Below are positions 8,514-18,467 of a DNA stretch of 64,000 nucleotides, one piece after another. Source of the stretch: Linum tenue (lineage: Eukaryota > Streptophyta > Magnoliopsida > Malpighiales > Linaceae). The first letter of the stretch is position 1, and every line of letters begins with the position of its first letter. The notes beneath the pieces were generated by a model. That model saw only the letters and a program-made list of their open reading frames with translations, was not told the DNA's origin and made no database searches. The stretch is from NCBI GenBank assembly GCA_946122785.1, contig CAMGYJ010000004.1, positions 55,312,679 through 55,376,678 on the forward strand, given 5' to 3'. The position numbers and the translations under genes are program-made.

Positions 8514-10957
8514 TCAAAATTTGGCGGCTTGAGGCTTGCCGCCGACGCCCTCGGAGTGGCTGATTCTCCTTCTCCGGACTGAGTCACCTCTGCTGCGATG
8601 TCTGTCAAGTTCCTCCTCCTGATCAGATTCCTCCTCCTCTGGTAAGTCTTCCTATTGTCCCCTGTCGCAAAAGAAAGAGCATCAAAAGACAGGTTAGTAG
8701 TTGGGTCCTGCTGGGGCAGAGGGAAGTTGCTTGGATTCCTTTGTTCGGGTTTCCTTTTTTTCTCGGGCCTTGGCCTCTCCTCTTCTCCTTTCTGGGCTAG
8801 GGCATCTTCAGTTATTGGGTTGATGGTTGGGGTCAGCACCTGGGCTGTCTGGGCCTGCACTATTGGTATTCCTTGGCTCTGCTCATTTACCGGGCCTGGG
8901 GTGAGTGTTGGATCGGCCCACGAGTAAGTCGGGCTAGCCAGTGATAGGCCCAGGCCCATCTCCACTAGGCCAGCATTTGCTCCTCTACTACTTTCCCCTT
9001 CCCTGAGGTCCAGCCCTCTTTGCATGGCTGTTGCTGTTGCCTCCAACTCTCTTTCCAGGCGATTATGTTGGCCCGATGAAGATCCCATATCCCCTCTGTA
9101 CATCCAGTCTGTATTCTGCACTGGCATGGATAAAGCTGGGAACCCAGGGGGGTTTGACAAAGTCCCTGCCATCGACCCTGGCACAGGGTGGCCCATCAAC
9201 GTGAGGATTGGAGAATCCCTTCTGACTCCTCTGCTTTGTTGTTGCCCAGGACTGCTGCTTGTCAGACGGCGCATATTCGCCAGTTTTTCCCTGAAAGACG
9301 CCGGCGGGATGTTCGCCGGAGAGTCATGCCCCGCCTTGAGGGCATCCGTGTAGACCTCAGATGGATCAGTACAGAGCCCCTTCCTTCTGTTCTCTTCTCG
9401 GTCGAGGCAGTTGTGGATCAGATGCCCGAGCTTTCCACAAAAGTAACATAGGTCCATGATTCGTTCGTACTTGAAGCTGACCCAAATCGATCTTTCTCCA
9501 ATTGGATATTCAAAACCTATAGGAATAGGCTCGTCGAGGCTGACTTCAACTTTGGCTCGGATGAACTTCAGCCATCCTCTGAACTCGAAGTTGGACTGGT
9601 CGATGGTGTGAAAGTGGGGGAAGATGAAAGAGGCCACCGCCTGGATTGCTTCTTCATCTTTCAAGGACTGAGGCAGGTCATGCATTTGTACCCACAGCGT
9701 GATTGTTGATATATCCTCTATCTCGGCCTTCTGCTCTCCGTCCCATTTCTTGAGTGCTATCATAGTATTGCTGAGGTTCCAAGGCCTGGCATCGAAGACT
9801 GCGTCTCGTTGTTTGGCTGACTGGAAGGAGTAGACGAATAGGTTTTCCGCCTCCTTTGTTGCCTGAACTTCTCCATAGGCCCTCCATTTTTGCATTGCTG
9901 CATTCTTCGCTTTTTGGAGGTTGATGGATGAGTCTGTTACCCATCTTCCTAACAGCATCGCCATACCGCTGCCCCGGGCTCCTACCACCGTTGGTCGGAC
10001 ATTTATCACCAGATGGCTCTTTTCACCGCGGAGACTTCTAGAGTGCATCTCCATGATGGTGGGCTTGGTAAGGGTGGAAGGGTAAAAGAAAAGCAGTGTT
10101 TGAGCAGGCTTAATGGATGAGAGGTGGGTATTTCTGGCTGATAAAGAAGTCGGATGCTTGATATGGATCTTGGTTGCCGCTACCTCCTTTAAATAGGCCT
10201 TGTTCCTCCCGGTTAGGTTTACTCTGTTCTTCTCTTGGGGAATAAATGCTCTCCTCTTTAATGTGGATGTCAGCTGCAGCCATCTGACCTTCCTATCTGT
10301 CGGTATTACCAATGGAGGCCATTTGAGCGGGTGCCTGTGAGCTATTAATGGATCGATACAACTCCCCAATGGTCGCCCTTTTCGATTCCGTGGGGTTTTC
10401 CTCTTCCGTTTGTGGTCAGCGCCCTGACTCCCACTTCCTCTTACATCAGAAGCTTCTTGATTCCTTCTGTCTTTGCTGCCGCACCCTATGATCACCGGTA
10501 CGTTTCCCCATGTCTCCCCTCCAGAGGGCTTCGGTTTGTAGATGGCTGGTAGCTCTCTGGCTTCAGGTGAGATCCTCCCCTGAACAACATTTATTCTTTC
10601 TTCCTCTTTCTTCTGGACTTTACTCTCTTCTGGGTCGCCATTACTCCCACTATCACTTCCCTGTCCATCAATCAACCTCGGTTCAGGTGGTTTGGGCGGC
10701 GGATTAATGGTTGCCCAGAGCTTTCTATCCGTCGCCCATCCTTCCTTATTGCTCGAAGCAGAGGCTGGGGGGGAAGGGATCCATAATTGGTAAATCTCAG
10801 CATTTAACTTTCCCAGATTTTGCTTGATTCTCCTGCCTTTATTACAAGTAGATGATTGGGTAACTCTGAGGGCTCCGCAGGCGGCAGCTGGAAATGATCT
10901 CCGGCGGAGATCTGGAGAGGTAATCAATAAATGGGAAGGTGGAGGGGTGCTTTTCAT
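8510..10957 (-). CDS. LINE ORF1: DUF4283 / zinc-knuckle RNA-binding protein
   Basis: The 815-aa product probably coats LINE RNA and helps form the ribonucleoprotein. A DUF4283-like block runs roughly from residue 325 to 480 (LLGRWVTDSSINLQKAKN; LWVQMHDLP). It is followed near residues 502-515 by a CX2CX4HX4C knuckle, CYFCGKLGHLIHNC. The C-terminal third is low-complexity and Pro/Gln/Arg-rich. The first 300 residues are basic and lack a recognised domain; translation could instead begin at an internal Met near residue 301 (MEMHSRSLRG), leaving that stretch as leader. The stop TGA overlaps the ORF2 ATG. Confidence 0.88.
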   Translation of the reverse strand: MKSTPPPSHLLITSPDLRRRSFPAAACGALRVTQSSTCNKGRRIKQNLGKLNAEIYQLWIPSPPASASSNKEGWATDRKLWATINPPPKPPEPRLIDGQGSDSGSNGDPEESKVQKKEEERINVVQGRISPEARELPAIYKPKPSGGETWGNVPVIIGCGSKDRRNQEASDVRGSGSQGADHKRKRKTPRNRKGRPLGSCIDPLIAHRHPLKWPPLVIPTDRKVRWLQLTSTLKRRAFIPQEKNRVNLTGRNKAYLKEVAATKIHIKHPTSLSARNTHLSSIKPAQTLLFFYPSTLTKPTIMEMHSRSLRGEKSHLVINVRPTVVGARGSGMAMLLGRWVTDSSINLQKAKNAAMQKWRAYGEVQATKEAENLFVYSFQSAKQRDAVFDARPWNLSNTMIALKKWDGEQKAEIEDISTITLWVQMHDLPQSLKDEEAIQAVASFIFPHFHTIDQSNFEFRGWLKFIRAKVEVSLDEPIPIGFEYPIGERSIWVSFKYERIMDLCYFCGKLGHLIHNCLDREENRRKGLCTDPSEVYTDALKAGHDSPANIPPASFREKLANMRRLTSSSPGQQQSRGVRRDSPILTLMGHPVPGSMAGTLSNPPGFPALSMPVQNTDWMYRGDMGSSSGQHNRLERELEATATAMQRGLDLREGESSRGANAGLVEMGLGLSLASPTYSWADPTLTPGPVNEQSQGIPIVQAQTAQVLTPTINPITEDALAQKGEEERPRPEKKRKPEQRNPSNFPLPQQDPTTNLSFDALSFATGDNRKTYQRRRNLIRRRNLTDIAAEVTQSGEGESATPRASAASLKPPNFE

Positions 10958-10970
10958 TGCCTTTTCCTAC

Positions 10971-10985
10971 TGCTAGGATTCTGTT
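10971..10985. repeat. LINE target-site duplication, 5' side
   Basis: This is the second copy of TGCTAGGATTCTGTT and directly abuts the 5' end of the minus-strand LINE. It is identical to 4372-4386. Confidence 0.95.
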
Positions 10986-11399
10986 GGTGTTGGTTAATCT
11001 CTTCCATTGGAGAGAGAGAAAGTTGTCTCTTGGCTCTCATTTTGAATCCTTTCATAAAGGTGTTCAGTGTTATGGTTTAGGGAACCCCAGTTTTGCTAGT
11101 GATTATAGTTCCTTTGGTTGATCCTTATGTTAGGATGGTAGGGGCTTGTAAGTTGTATTGTGGTGCTTGCATTACACCATTTGGTTCTTTTCGATCATGG
11201 TAGTTTAACCAGGCGAGCTTAATGAGAAAACGACTGGAAATTTCAATTCTCAACCATCAAAGTATAATGAATACTCTAGAGAGCTAGACCATCTCTAATA
11301 AGGGGATATAATGCTAAAATCTAATACCAAAAGCCGTCTAATGGTAATTGGCAGAAAACAAAAAAAAGTTGTCTTGCTAAAAGTAGTACACAACAAGAC
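10986..11399. other. Intergenic DNA between the LINE and a hAT element
   Basis: This resumes the sequence interrupted by the LINE. No recognisable gene is seen. It ends at the hAT target duplication (11400-11407). Confidence 0.5.
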
Positions 11400-11407
11400 A
11401 AGGGGAG

Positions 11408-11776
11408 TAGAGATGGCAATTGGATCGGATTCGTGGATTGGATTGGTGGATCCGTGGATCAAATGGATTGGATCCAATGGATTGGTGGATTGATCCATGA
11501 ATCCAGATGCTTGGACCAAAATGTAAATTTTGAAAAGTTTAGGTACTAAAATGTCATAATGAAAAATTTTAGGTACCAAAATGTAATTTTCCAATGATAT
11601 TTTTCGTAAAATATAAATTTTAGGTACCAAAATGTAAAATATAAAAAATATAGGTACCAAATCGTAATTTGCCATTTGGATCAAATGGATTGGATTTAAA
11701 TGGATTGGATTAGGTGGATAATTTGGTGGATGGATTGGATTGGATTCATGGATTTGGATCCTATTTGCCACCTCTA
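11408..11776. mobile_element. Non-autonomous hAT element, family B
   Basis: The 369-bp element starts TAGAGATGGCAA and ends TTTGCCACCTCTA, with a perfect 8-bp duplication AAGGGGAG at 11400-11407 and 11777-11784. Both ends carry iterated GGATTGGAT/TGGATC motifs. The core repeats a TAGGTACCAAAATGTAA phrase. Closely similar core phrases occur in the element at 48127, so the two are related subfamilies. No coding capacity. Confidence 0.9.
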
Positions 11777-12020
11777 AAGGGGAGTCATAATCCCCACCAC
11801 CCACGTTTCTCCATGCCAGACGAGTCGGAGAAGGAGGGAGGTGGGATGCACTTGCTGGGTGAAGAATGACACTGTCGCCTATCCCTCCTCGGCTCCTCCT
11901 ATATAGTCGTTGGAAAAAAAAAAACATTTGTCACTTTTAGACCGAAGTTCTTCCCAACGACTATTTCAACATCCAACAGTTATTTTCTCTCCTTTTCTAT
12001 AAAGAAATCACGAATTTTAG

Positions 12021-12140
12021 ATAAGGGTGATATATGTTATTTTTTGTAATTAGGTACTACTGAAGGGATTCGAACCTGTGAGGCTGTGACCTTTAGGTTT
12101 AAGGCTAGTAGTATTACCATTAGACCAATCCATTGTTCGT
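12021..12140 (-). mobile_element. tRNA-derived SINE (short copy)
   Basis: On the minus strand a pol III A-box-like TGGTCTAATGG (near 12126-12116) and a perfect B-box GGTTCGAATCC (near 12078-12068) are correctly ordered. A short A-rich tail follows. A direct repeat GAATTTTAG lies at 12012-12020 and 12141-12149, consistent with target-site duplication. The ends do not form an acceptor stem, so this is a SINE and not a working tRNA. No family name can be given. Confidence 0.65.
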
Positions 12141-12149
12141 GAATTTTAG

Positions 12150-12870
12150 CAGACTATTCAGATTATTCAGACTTTGATAATGGAAAACCCCTTTTCGGTT
12201 CAATGAGTTTTTACTCGTGGTTTTTTGTCCTTGTTTGTTGGTGGATCTCCAGCATTTGAGCGAGCTCTGTATCAATCAGGTATCCCCCTTGATTGTGGTC
12301 GAGTTGCTACCTTGATACTGGTCGAGCCTCTTCCCGTGTGCTGAAGTTGCACGACAATCCTTTTCCATCCTATCCTTTTATTTTTGTGTTTTTGAGAAAA
12401 TCTCAGAAAAACCCTAAAAAGTGAGAGCTATGTATTCTGATTCGTGAGCGAGTTCGGATTCCGGATTCCACTTACATCATTTGCAGAAAACATATCAAGA
12501 CCAAAATGTACCACCCTGGTAGCGGGTGGTAACTTTAGGTTTACATTGATGAAAAGTGGTAAATAACGGTTAATATTTTCTACTATCTTATGTGCAACCA
12601 TTCTTCATTCTCCATGTTTGTCCATCATGATACATGCACTTCCTTACCCAGTGGTAAAATTTATACATACCAAATAGTATCACGTGGTATTGACTAATAA
12701 TAAAGTCTCAATTTATTGTTTCAAAATATATCAAAGTGGATGTAATTTTAAAAAAATCTTATATGATTTTTCTGTGTTTTTTTTTATTTTGACTTAAAAC
12801 AAAGAGCTATAACCTGTTAAACTGTATTGAATAGAAAGTTAGTAGACTTCCATAAATAATAAATATTGAG
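12150..12870. other. Intergenic DNA without recognisable features
   Basis: Moderately AT-rich sequence with no supportable frame. The part near 12180-12480 is less AT-rich and may be old transposon sequence, but no termini were found. Confidence 0.4.
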
Positions 12871-12884
12871 TTATACTGAACCAA

Positions 12885-13649
12885 TCCCACCACTCACCAT
12901 TCACCAACCTCACAAGTAATCTAACTTCATTCTCTGCATGCCCGACAAAGTGGATTGGATAATGTCTATAGTGGCTGTTCTGTGGCGGATTTGGCGCTCT
13001 CGGAACTGGTTGGTCTTTGAAGGCAAGTAGTTCGGGATCCCTGCCTTGATGCGGCAATTCCACCAACAAGTGCAGGAGTGGCTTAGCTATCCCCGGGACT
13101 AGAATGGTCCGATTGCTCCCCCCTGGCCCCTACCATAATGTCTGATGGAGGTGCAACGACAATTTGTATGTGGGATGGGGCTGTGCGGATGGGTTCTCAT
13201 GCGGCAGGGGGGATGGTTATCCTTAATTCTGATAGAGCGGTCATCCTGGCGAAGGGGGTTCACTTCCCGTTCATTAGTGATCCAATGATGGTTGAAGCTC
13301 TGGTTCTCCGGGAGGTGATTGGATGGTGTTTGGCTAATGGATTCACTATCATGAGGTTTGAAGGTGATGCCTAGGTGATAATTGAGAAGATTCTCCGGAA
13401 GGATATTCGGGATAATCATATAGGGGTGATTCTGGAGGAGATAGTCAATTCATTTGCTTCAAACTTAGGTTTCTCTGTACGATTTGTAGGTCGACGCAAC
13501 AATAGGGTAGCTCATTTGGTAGCTAGACAGGCCCTGTCTTTTTTCCCGACTGCTTGTCGTTCTTTTGATTTCCAAGCCTGGCTGTATTCCAGGATGTAAT
13601 GATCTATTCGTTTCAATCTATTGATTATCTTTTGTCAAAAAAAAAAAAA
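12885..13649 (+). pseudogene. LINE 3' relic: decayed ORF2 C-terminus with RNase H
   Basis: From 12962 the deduced peptide VLWRIWRSRNWLVFEGK matches the LINE segment before RNase H (the intact LINE has LLWQIWKTRNEFIFRGK). An RNase H domain follows in 13138-13599, with SDGGA, MVEALVLREV, RFEGDA and RNNRVAHLVAR, interrupted by TAG after EGK, by a frame change near 13100-13137, and by TAG after EGDA. A run of 13 A residues at 13637-13649 ends it, preceded by CTTTTGTC, the same 3' end as the intact LINE. It is a 5'-truncated dead copy of a diverged element. No target duplication was found. Confidence 0.8.
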
Positions 13650-14100
13650 TTGGGGAGGTAGGGTTGAATATGCAGACGGGCATTGGGATTTGGGAGTGGA
13701 GCATAAGATCGATTATGATGAATGTATTGCTGTAGCAATCAATTGTATGTAGGCCTTAGCTTCCTCCACCTTTAAGGAATTGGGGGAAATTAAAGGGAGT
13801 GAGTTTTGTTTGAGGCATCATTTCACACCTTTATATTTATCTCTTCTTTCCCACCATGAGAAACGAATTAACAAAGCTGGGGCGGGGCTTCCTATAATCC
13901 TTTCGAAATTTGAAGTATGACATAGGCATTATTAAATTGTTATGTGAAGTTTGTTTATTAGAATTATTAAACCATAAGTACTAAAAAATTACCAAAAAAG
14001 TGAGGTTACTGGTCCGTTAAGAAAAAATCGGGATCTACTGTTCATTGTGGGATGTTGTGATCATCTATAGGCATTTGTATGTAAGCCCACGCTCAGCCCA
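13650..14100. other. Unassigned sequence after the LINE relic
   Basis: A frame is largely open from 13650 to about 13915 with one TAG, but the deduced peptide (contains EYADGHWDLGVEHKIDYDE) is not recognised. It may be a fragment of a decayed gene or transposon. Confidence 0.3.
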
Positions 14101-14289
14101 TTGGGCTAAACAAGTATAGCCATTGACTCCAATGAAAAGGCTACACCTCATCCGTACCACCCTCTTTCTACGTTACTTTTTGGCTTTCCCCATTCACTTT
14201 TCTTACCATCAAGACATTGAGACAACGAGGGTTAGTTCCTCTCTTTCTAACTTTACCTTTTTCATATTTATTTCTCTTCTCTCTAAAAA

Positions 14290-15123
14290 GTCTCCTTTTC
14301 CAACCTTTCATGGCTGCCGCCGGCTCCTTCAAGTGACCGACGGCAGCCCAAGTTTCTCTTTTTTCTCGCTTTTCTTGCTTGCCTTACTTTCGATCTCCAA
14401 GCCTTTGTTTCTAGGCGTTTCACCTTCAAGTTTTCAGTCTCCAGCCATTTTGGCTTTCCAGATCTAGGATTTTGCAGGTTCAAGGCTTGCTCGTTTGAGG
14501 ATCTGGAGGTTGCATCTTGGGAAGCTTGACCTTTGCTTTGTAATGGTTGTTCTTTCCAGGTTGGTGGTCTCATCTGCAAGGTGAAGTCATTCTCATCTTC
14601 CCCCCTATGGCTTCCCCAAGGTGGTGTTGTTGCTTGGATGGTTGTCGGATCGTGGTGAGGTGAGTCATCTCCGGTTGCTGCGGTGGGAGTCGGTTCCTTT
14701 GTGGTGGTCTGTGGATCTACTTGGAGCAATCTGTTTCACAGCCTCTTCCACCGTCAGGCAATCTCTTTTGAGATTCACTGTGATGGATGACTTTGAGCAC
14801 TCCCCAGGAGACACCGAATGGCTTGCTAAGTCCAATGCCATGGATCTCGCTGTAATCGGACAAACTGTTCTGATCTTCTTGCTCTTGGTTTGGTTGGAAG
14901 AAAGAGGGATTATAAATGTTCTGTCTTTGTCTCAAGAACTTGGTTGTTTGTTTGAGTGATATCATTCTGTATCGTGCTTCCCCTGGTTGTATTTTTTTAT
15001 GCATGGTTTGGTATCATCGTGTGTTCCATTGTTTCCTTGATCTTGTGTTGAAGTCATGCTTTTATTTTTTCTCTGTATCCAATTATTCAAAGTGCAATAA
15101 AGATCCTTTGTAAAAAAAAAAAA
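14290..15123 (+). mobile_element. Possible retroposed transcript or LINE 3' end with poly(A)
   Basis: The segment ends in 12 A residues at 15112-15123, preceded by an AATAAA signal at 15096-15101 and a CCTTTG just before the A run. That is what a reverse-transcribed, polyadenylated RNA leaves. Frames inside (for example 14621-14959) are not recognised. A weak direct repeat containing CAAGACA (near 14207 and 15127) could be a target duplication. The 5' limit is approximate. Confidence 0.4.
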
Positions 15124-15418
15124 CACCAAGACACATCAACCTACTTCCCTCTCTCTTCCCTGCATTCCAAGCAAACCCCACAAGCCACAACCAATCACCA
15201 TCATCATTCTCACTGCATCAAGGCCACCTCCATCTCCTCTCTCTCACACACTGCAACAGGCCGCCTCCATCTCCTTCTCAATTCTCTCACTCTCTTGATC
15301 ATGTTCACCAAATTATATATAGTCAATTAACTAATTCCCACATCACACTCAGTTGGGATAGACGCGCTTCCTTTTCTTTCCTCCCTTTGCCAAAAGGGTC
15401 CTTTTCCTTAACCTTGGC

Positions 15419-17499
15419 TAGAAGTGGAAATCGGTACGGTATCGGTATCCCAATACCAAATACCAAAATTCCGAATACTGAATTAGACCCTAAAACCAAT
15501 CACAATCCCAATCCCTAAATAATTTCGGTATCTCAATCGGTACCTCGGTATCCCAATCGGTATTATCGAATATATAATTAATTACCTTTGCAATTAATAA
15601 TTAAATGGGTTAATACCACTAGGAAACCCGAACTATTAACTTTGTGTCATTTGTGTCCTAAAGTATTCGATACGACATTTGTGTCCCAAACTATTTTTCC
15701 GTTAGAGTTGACCAATGTTGACCGTTAGTATTTAATAGAAAATCCAGTCAGCGTTGACGTGGCATCTGACGTGGAGTTTTAAATTAAAAAAACAAAATAA
15801 ACAAAATAAAACATAAACAAAATAAAATTTCCTTCTTTCTGTCGGCCTGTCACCCAAACACCACCCACCACCATCCCTTCCTTCCTCGACGTCCCTAGTT
15901 CTCGAAGTAATCGAAAAAATTGGACAGATCTAACCCACATCAGTTTTGATTCCGAAAAATCAACACTTCACTCATCTCGGCATTATGTTGTGATAGAAGA
16001 AATCGAATAATCCCACACGCAGCAGATCTAATTTCAAATCGGAAGAAATCGGAGGAGCAGTAGCTGAATAACCTGTGCGTAGAAGGAGGAGAGGCTGGGA
16101 TGGATTCGACTCTCTGTTGTGGCATCATCGTGAAGAGGATAATTGCAGACGAGGGATTCCGCAACAACTGCGGCGGAGGATTTGAGGTCGAAGATTGAAG
16201 AGGAGCCAGAGAGAGAACCGAAGGGGCGACTCTGTTCCACTATTGTTCATCATCGTCCTTCTCTCCTCTCCCATCTCCGCCTACTGCTTCTTTCGGCCGC
16301 GGAAACTGTTCCACTTGCTGTATCGGAATCGGAGCTTCGTCGTCCTCCTCCTCACCTTCTAGATCCACTTATTATTCTGCTTCATCTAGCTCCAAATCGA
16401 AGGATGTCCTCACCAGACAGTGTGGCAAGAATGGTAAATTGAGATGAGAAATGTGTTTGGTCTTCAATTAGGGGAAAGGAGGGAGCGGGAGGGCGATGGA
16501 GGAAGCGTTGGGCGGCGGCCGAGGGATTGAACGGCTGGGGAGGGACATCGGAAGAGGAAGGGTTGTTGAGGGCTTGAGGGGGACGATTGGTGAGGTGGGC
16601 AAGCGGCGGAGGGCGAATCCGCTGCAGGCGAGAGCACTGGGGTTTGGGTGCGTGAATGGTGGCGGAGCAGAGAAGCACTCGTGAGCAGGAGGGAGTATCG
16701 CAGGCGAGAAAGAGGTGAGGGGATGCGACGGTCTGGGGGAGAAAGATGTGAGGATATTATTTTATTTTATTTTTTATTTTTTATAACAATATATTTTTTT
16801 AATTTTTAATTAAAAATATGAGGTGTCATTGACGTGGCATCTACGTGGCTGCCACGTCAACAAAAGTCAATGTTAATGTTGACTTCCGTTTGGTCAACCG
16901 TTATATATAACGGTCAACAAAATCGTCAGGACATAAATGACACAAAACTATAATAGGTTGGGACACAAATGTCGTATCGAATACTTTAGGACACAAATGA
17001 CACAAAGTTAATAGTTCGGATTTTCCAATGGTATTAGCCCTAATTAAATATATAAATTAGATTTTATTGTTTAATTTAGGGCAAAGAGACTAAGCAAATA
17101 GTCTTGAGTTGCCTAGAGCTAACATCTCAAATTCTTGTAATTGGTAATCTTTAATTTGACGAATTTGAGGTTGAGAGACGACTAATACTAGTGTGAAATA
17201 GTGATGTAATGATCTATGTATAATTAAATGACACTTTTGGTGGTTGATGGTCGCGTAGTAGTGAGTGAGAGAGTCTAGTTGAGAGGATTAAATACACACT
17301 AGCTTATATTTCGGTATTGATCGGTATTTCGGTATATTACCGATCCCAATCCCGCAATCCCTAATACCAAATAACAATTGAAATTCAATCTCAATCCCAA
17401 TCCCACAAAATAATACGTGTATTCGGTAATACCAAATATAGACAAATTCGGTATGGTATTCGGTATATCCCAAATACCGGTACCAAACTTCCAGCCCTA
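15419..17499. mobile_element. Non-autonomous hAT element, family C, split by a nested MULE
   Basis: Terminal repeats are TAGAAGTGGAAATCGGTAC at the left and TAGGGCTGGAAGTTTGGTAC (complement of the right end). The perfect 8-bp duplication ACCTTGGC lies at 15411-15418 and 17500-17507. Subterminal zones iterate CGGTATC/ATACCGA. The 15607-17040 MULE sits inside, so the pre-insertion element was about 640 bp. Confidence 0.88.
15607..17040. mobile_element. Mutator-like element (MULE), non-autonomous, possible Pack-MULE
   Basis: Long terminal inverted repeats of roughly 85 bases start GGGTTAATACCAC at the left and GGGCTAATACCAT on the complementary right end; both continue through CGAACTATTAACTTTGTGTC. 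A perfect 9-bp duplication TAATTAAAT lies at 15598-15606 and 17041-17049, diagnostic for Mutator-type transposition. The interior (about 15830-16740) is markedly more GC-rich than the flanks, which suggests captured host sequence. No transposase and no recognised host domain is visible. Confidence 0.88.
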
Positions 17500-17507
17500 A
17501 CCTTGGC

Positions 17508-18183
17508 TCCGTTCATCGTATTTTCAGTATGGGTATCTAGCTAATGCAACAGATGATTTTTTTTATGGAATGCAATAGAGGATTTTTGGGTTAACTAAAA
17601 GAGAGACAAACAATTAGGTAGCAGGAAAAGGACAAGGAAAGACAAGCAACTGAGGGCGGAGCTAGATGTTAAGAGGGTGGATCCCGGATCTCGTTCTGAA
17701 TCGGAAGAAAAATAGATAAATTAGTTATAGTAAATAATTGAGAATTAATTTTAGGGTGCATCTAATTTAAAGTGATTGGCCTTACAAATTCTTGATGTAG
17801 AATTTACATGTCTATATTCAAAATTTTATAATGAGCTATGTAAAAACAACAATGGTGCATATGACCCACTGAAAATTAATGTGCGCTTATTCAATATTAA
17901 GAACAAAGTTTTCACCAAATTTTAGCTAACTAAATTATAAATAATTGTTCAGTAAATATAGAGTAATATTTTTTTTATAGTTTTGATTACCATTGTATTT
18001 TAATTTTCCAATTTTAAAACATAATTCAAATTAAAAAGTTAATAAAAACTATTTATCATGTGTATTTTTCTTAAAACGGACTCACTCTAAATGAGTTTTT
18101 CGCTACGCCATGTTATGAGGTGCATTTGTTGCATGAGCTTAATACTACATGTGTACAACAAAAATATATTGTTCTTGGTCAAA
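17508..18183. other. Intergenic AT-rich DNA with possible decayed hAT ends
   Basis: GGGCGGAGCTAG near 17654 and CGCTACGCC near 18101 resemble opposite ends of an old hAT-type MITE, but no target duplication was found. Nothing else is supportable. Confidence 0.3.
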
Positions 18184-18218
18184 GACAACTCTTTTTTTTT
18201 TGTTGTAAAATTTTAAAG

Positions 18219-18337
18219 GGGGTACAACACGAGGACTTCCCAAGAGGTCACCCATCCTAGTACTACTCTCGCCCAAGCACGTTTAACTTCGGAGTTCTGA
18301 TGGGATCCGGTGCATTAGTGTTGGTATGATCGCACCC
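18219..18337 (-). rRNA. 5S rRNA-like copy A (probably not functional)
   Basis: About 119 bases match plant 5S rRNA nearly end to end on the minus strand. The 5' end GGGTGCGATCATACCA, the middle CACCGGATCCCATCAGAACT and the internal control element GGATGGGTGACC are all present. It differs from the common plant sequence at only a few positions. Functional 5S arrays have spacers of hundreds of bases, whereas the neighbour here is 11 bases away, so this is more likely a dispersed or retroposed copy. Confidence 0.75.
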
Positions 18338-18348
18338 TTTTTATTTAA

Positions 18349-18467
18349 GGGGTGCAACACGAGGATTTCCCAAGAGGTCACCCATCTTATTACTACTCTC
18401 GCCCAAGCACGTTTAACTTCCGAGTTTTGATGGGATCCGGTGCATTAGTGCTGGTATGATCGCACCC
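18349..18467 (-). rRNA. 5S rRNA-like copy B (probably not functional)
   Basis: This second copy in the same orientation starts GGGTGCGATCATACCAGC. It carries more changes than copy A (for example AAAACTCGG for AGAACTCCG, and GTAATAAGATGGG in place of GTACTAGGATGGG, which damages the internal control region). Its 3' end leads into copy A after only 11 bases. Confidence 0.75.

Larger units (their letters stand above)
4387..10970 (-). mobile_element. Full-length L1-type LINE with both ORFs open
   Basis: This 6.6-kb non-LTR retrotransposon lies on the minus strand. A 27-base poly(T) run at 4385-4411 is its poly(A) tail, and a perfect 15-bp target duplication flanks it (4372-4386, 10971-10985). 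ORF1 (10957-8510) encodes a zinc-knuckle RNA-binding protein; ORF2 (8513-4458) encodes endonuclease, reverse transcriptase and RNase H. The leader before the first ATG is only about 13 bases and the 3' UTR about 46 bases. No frameshift or stop breaks either ORF. A perfect duplication plus intact ORFs indicates a recent insertion that could be autonomous. The very short leader could mean slight 5' truncation. Confidence 0.95.

Noticed and set aside
12060..12130. A tRNA gene on the minus strand
   Set aside because: A and B boxes are present, but the ends cannot form an acceptor stem and the unit has direct repeats and an A-rich tail, so a SINE fits better.
16143..16684. Protein-coding gene inside the 15607 MULE
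   Set aside because: Frames on both strands are short and overlapping with no domain; the GC-rich cargo may be captured DNA but no gene can be supported.
18219..18467. A functional 5S rDNA array
   Set aside because: Only two copies, an 11-base spacer, mutations in the internal control region of copy B, and flanking direct repeats with poly(T) point to dispersed or retroposed copies.
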